In this document: positions 29,184 through 31,016 of the stretch, in pieces | Numbering within the stretch: the first letter of the stretch is position 1 | Layout of the letters: each line of letters opens with the position of its first letter | From: Candidatus Gastranaerophilales bacterium | GTDB lineage: Bacteria; Cyanobacteriota; Vampirovibrionia; Gastranaerophilales; Gastranaerophilaceae | Length of the DNA: 31,016 nt | NCBI GenBank assembly: GCA_900769355.1 | Contig: CAAGGG010000073.1 | Location: 1-31,016 of the forward strand | Direction: 5' to 3' | Position numbers and translations under genes: made by a program | Notes under the pieces: model-generated | What the model was told of the DNA's origin: nothing | The model's input: the letters and a program-made list of their open reading frames with translations, nothing else | Database searches by the model: none

Positions 29184-30773
29184 ATGAATAAAAGTATATT
29201 TTGGAACTTTAAGGGGGATTTATTAGGCGGAATTACAGCCGGTGTAATTGCATTACCGCTTGCAATAGCTCTTGGTGTATCAAGCGGATTAGGTGCAACT
29301 GCCGGAATTTACGGTGCGATAATAGTTGGAATGCTTGCGGCTATTTTTGGCGGAACTCCAACTCAGGTGTCAGGTCCGACAGGCCCTTTAACAGTTGTAA
29401 TTGCATCTGTTTTAGCAACTCATTCTAATAACACAAGCTTGATTTTTGCATCAATTCTACTTGCCGGAATGTTTCAAATTATGCTGGGACTTTTCAAGGT
29501 CGGGAAATTAGTTAATTTTATTCCATATCCTGTAATTTCTGGGTTTATGAGCGGGATTGGAGCAATAATAATTTTATTGCAAGCAAATTCTTTTTTAGGT
29601 CTTGATTTTTCAGGAACTCCTGTTGAAGGCTTTATCAATGCAATAAAAAATGTAGGAAGTTCAGATATTCATACAATTATAATCGGATTTTTAGCTTTGT
29701 TAATCGTATTTTTTACTCCAAAAAAAATTGCAAAAGTTATTCCACCGGCACTTCTTGCCTTAATTATCGGAACATCTGTTGCTATAATATTTGGGTTTGA
29801 CGTAAAAACAATCGGAGAAATTCCGAGAGGATTTCCGGCATTTGCTATTCCTGCAATAAAACTTACTGACATAAAAGTCATTATTCCAATCGGGTTGACA
29901 ATTGCTGTATTGGGTTCAATCGACTCGTTATTGACATCATTAGTTGCGGATTCATTAACTAAAACCAAGCACAATCCTAATAGAGAATTAATCGGACAAG
30001 GTATTGGTAATATGGTTGCTTCCGTTTTTGGCGGAGTTGTTTCTTGTGGTGCTACAATGCGTACGGTTGTAAATATTAAAAGCGGTGGTAAAACAAGACT
30101 TTCCGGAGTAATTCATTCAATATTTTTGATTATGGTAATTGTATTTTTCGCACCGATTGCTTCAAAAATTCCACTTGCTGTTCTTGCAGGAATTTTGATT
30201 AAGGTCGGTGTAAGTATTGTTGATTACAAATTTATTAAACTAATCAGAGTTGCACCTCGAAGTGATTTAGCTGTTATGTTTTTGGTATTTATACTAACCG
30301 TATTTGGCGATTTGATGGTTGCAGTCGGTGTTGGAGTTGTATTGTCGTCAATTTTGTTTGCAGCAAATATTGCAAGACAAACTGATATAAAACTTGTCGG
30401 GCTTTCAGATACAGATGTAGCAAATGAAAACTATTTAGATGAGGATACTGTAAACAATACGGTTATTATGCACATTGACGGAACTTTGTTTTTTGGTTCG
30501 GCATCACAAATTGCATCAAGAATTGATGATGTTTTAGAAAACAAAGCGGTTATTATTGATTGTTCGACAATTAAGAGTATGGATATTTCGGCTGTTTTTG
30601 CTTTGGAAGAGTTAGTTTTGACATTAAAAGCCAAAAATGTACGTGTAATAATTGTTTTCAACAATCGAGAAATTGCTGTGTCTACTTTACGTTTGGGATT
30701 AAGAAAATTGATTTCTTATAAGGACATTGCGTTTTCGACAGAAGAAGCAATAACAAGTGTACAAAATTCGTAA
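29184..30773 (+). CDS. SulP-family anion transporter with STAS domain
   Basis: The 529-residue protein has the SulP membrane domain (about 1-400) with GGITAGVIALPLAIALGVSS in the first helix, FGGTPTQVSGPTGPL in the core and PYPVISGFMSGIGAI. A C-terminal STAS domain follows (about 430-525) with MHIDGTLFFGSA and the IDCSTIKSMDISAVFAL segment, where family members have a regulatory serine or aspartate. It may carry sulfate, bicarbonate or another anion; cyanobacterial BicA is in this family but orthology is not shown. ATG 29184 follows GAGAGG, so I rejected the upstream TTG 29169. A carbonic anhydrase gene is not adjacent. Confidence 0.9.
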   Translation: MNKSIFWNFKGDLLGGITAGVIALPLAIALGVSSGLGATAGIYGAIIVGMLAAIFGGTPTQVSGPTGPLTVVIASVLATHSNNTSLIFASILLAGMFQIMLGLFKVGKLVNFIPYPVISGFMSGIGAIIILLQANSFLGLDFSGTPVEGFINAIKNVGSSDIHTIIIGFLALLIVFFTPKKIAKVIPPALLALIIGTSVAIIFGFDVKTIGEIPRGFPAFAIPAIKLTDIKVIIPIGLTIAVLGSIDSLLTSLVADSLTKTKHNPNRELIGQGIGNMVASVFGGVVSCGATMRTVVNIKSGGKTRLSGVIHSIFLIMVIVFFAPIASKIPLAVLAGILIKVGVSIVDYKFIKLIRVAPRSDLAVMFLVFILTVFGDLMVAVGVGVVLSSILFAANIARQTDIKLVGLSDTDVANENYLDEDTVNNTVIMHIDGTLFFGSASQIASRIDDVLENKAVIIDCSTIKSMDISAVFALEELVLTLKAKNVRVIIVFNNREIAVSTLRLGLRKLISYKDIAFSTEEAITSVQNS

Positions 30774-30777
30774 AAAA

Positions 30778-30786
30778 TGCTATGAT
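30778..30786 (+). promoter_or_regulatory. Extended -10 element before the terminal ORF
   Basis: TGC followed by TATGAT (30781-30786) gives an extended -10; no clear -35 is present. An imperfect palindrome (ATGATAATTGTCAT, 30782-30795) overlaps it. Confidence 0.35.
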
Positions 30787-30814
30787 AATTGTCATAAAAG
30801 AAGAGGAAATTTTT

Positions 30815-31016
30815 ATGAAAGGGAAAAATATGAAGAAATTTGAGAAGTCGTTGGAGTTATTAAAGCCTGAAAGCCACCTGATTGGCGGGTGGAGCGGCAC
30901 GCTCCTCGGGGGCGGCGCAAGCACCTGCGGCAATGCCATGATACCGCTGTTGGTGAGCGAGGAGCAGGGTGTGCGCAAAAGTACGTTTTGCCGCATGTTG
31001 CTGCCTCCCGAACTGC
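30815..31016 (+). CDS. Truncated ORF, possible prepilin-type leader with GC-rich body
   Basis: ATG 30815 has AGAGGA at 8-base spacing; a second ATG at 30830 begins MKKFEKSLELL. The frame stays open to the window end (67 codons). The first 60 or so bases are AT-rich like the chromosome. From about 30880 the sequence becomes strongly GC-rich and encodes HLIGGWSGTLLGGGASTCGN and further residues with no match I recognise. Its start resembles the prepilin leader at 16252 (ribosome site, spacing, MKKF, then a GC-rich segment), so a prepilin with its FTLAEV core beyond the window is possible. This is a guess until the downstream sequence is read. Confidence 0.5.
   Translation, partial: MKGKNMKKFEKSLELLKPESHLIGGWSGTLLGGGASTCGNAMIPLLVSEEQGVRKSTFCRMLLPPEL

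Noticed and set aside
30682..30996. Minus-strand open frame across the window end
   Set aside because: It overlaps the end of the SulP gene and the plus-strand ORF with the better ribosome site; its composition follows the GC-rich segment only.
1..31016. CRISPR arrays, insertion sequences, prophage genes, rRNA and att-type repeats
   Set aside because: No regular spaced repeats, transposase, integrase or phage structural genes were found on either strand; no duplicate of the tRNA 3' ends was seen nearby.

Overview
The window reads as a chromosomal segment of a low-GC, Gram-negative-type bacterium. It is most likely a gut-associated, non-photosynthetic relative of cyanobacteria (Vampirovibrionia/Melainabacteria, order Gastranaerophilales). 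Four things suggest this: an OmpR-type regulator that closely resembles cyanobacterial RpaB; a prepilin with the segment FTLAEVLITLGIIGVVAA that I associate with this lineage; small hypothetical proteins with N-terminal SFT/QFG-like motifs; and KDO, porin and rhamnan-type genes that imply an outer membrane. The placement is inference from family resemblance; no search was run.

Layout. 1-3351: a tight operon of accD (5' end cut off), accA, prmA and kdsB, covering fatty-acid precursor supply, ribosomal protein L11 methylation and LPS sugar activation. 3478-4349: rpaB-like regulator with its own promoter and terminator. 4360-5218: tRNA-His followed by a HepT/MntA (HEPN/nucleotidyltransferase) pair. 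5423-8254: a large HAD plus rhamnan-synthesis-F protein. 8283-10754 (minus): a formyltransferase-family protein, smpB and a lone oppF-like ATPase. 10849-16108: a six-hairpin-like protein, a DHA2-type MFS exporter and typA. 16182-17126: a prepilin whose 5' end carries a G10 tract that throws it out of frame. 17168-19296 (minus): DedA and an Orn/Lys/Arg decarboxylase-family enzyme. 19358-20815: an outer-membrane porin-like protein. 20853-26225 (minus): a secreted hypothetical protein, two coupled lineage-type membrane proteins, nadC and nadB, with tRNA-Arg on the plus strand. 26369-27601: a small hypothetical protein and a NarL/FixJ response regulator. 27664-29031 (minus): sugar porter. 29184-30773: SulP transporter. 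From 30815 to the window end: a truncated ORF with an abruptly GC-rich body.

The strongest unexpected signal is a roughly 70-bp palindromic repeat present twice. One copy is in frame inside prmA (2285-2354). The other, in inverted orientation, is intergenic between nadC and a hypothetical gene (23701-23773). The two copies share their layout and show a compensatory base-pair change in the inner stem, which suggests an element tolerated inside coding sequence, comparable in concept to the Rickettsia palindromic elements. The second signal is at the prepilin: a well-placed ribosome binding site and ATG (16252) lead into a G10 tract. In the sequence as given this frame stops after 20 codons, but 8 or 11 Gs would join it to the pilin frame. 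That makes phase variation, slippage or an assembly error the possibilities to separate. The ORF at the window end has a similar AT-rich start joined to foreign-looking GC-rich sequence.

No CRISPR array, prophage, insertion sequence or rRNA was seen. No gene-free stretch exceeds about 300 bases; the longer intergenic gaps hold the promoters, terminators, palindromes and repeats listed.
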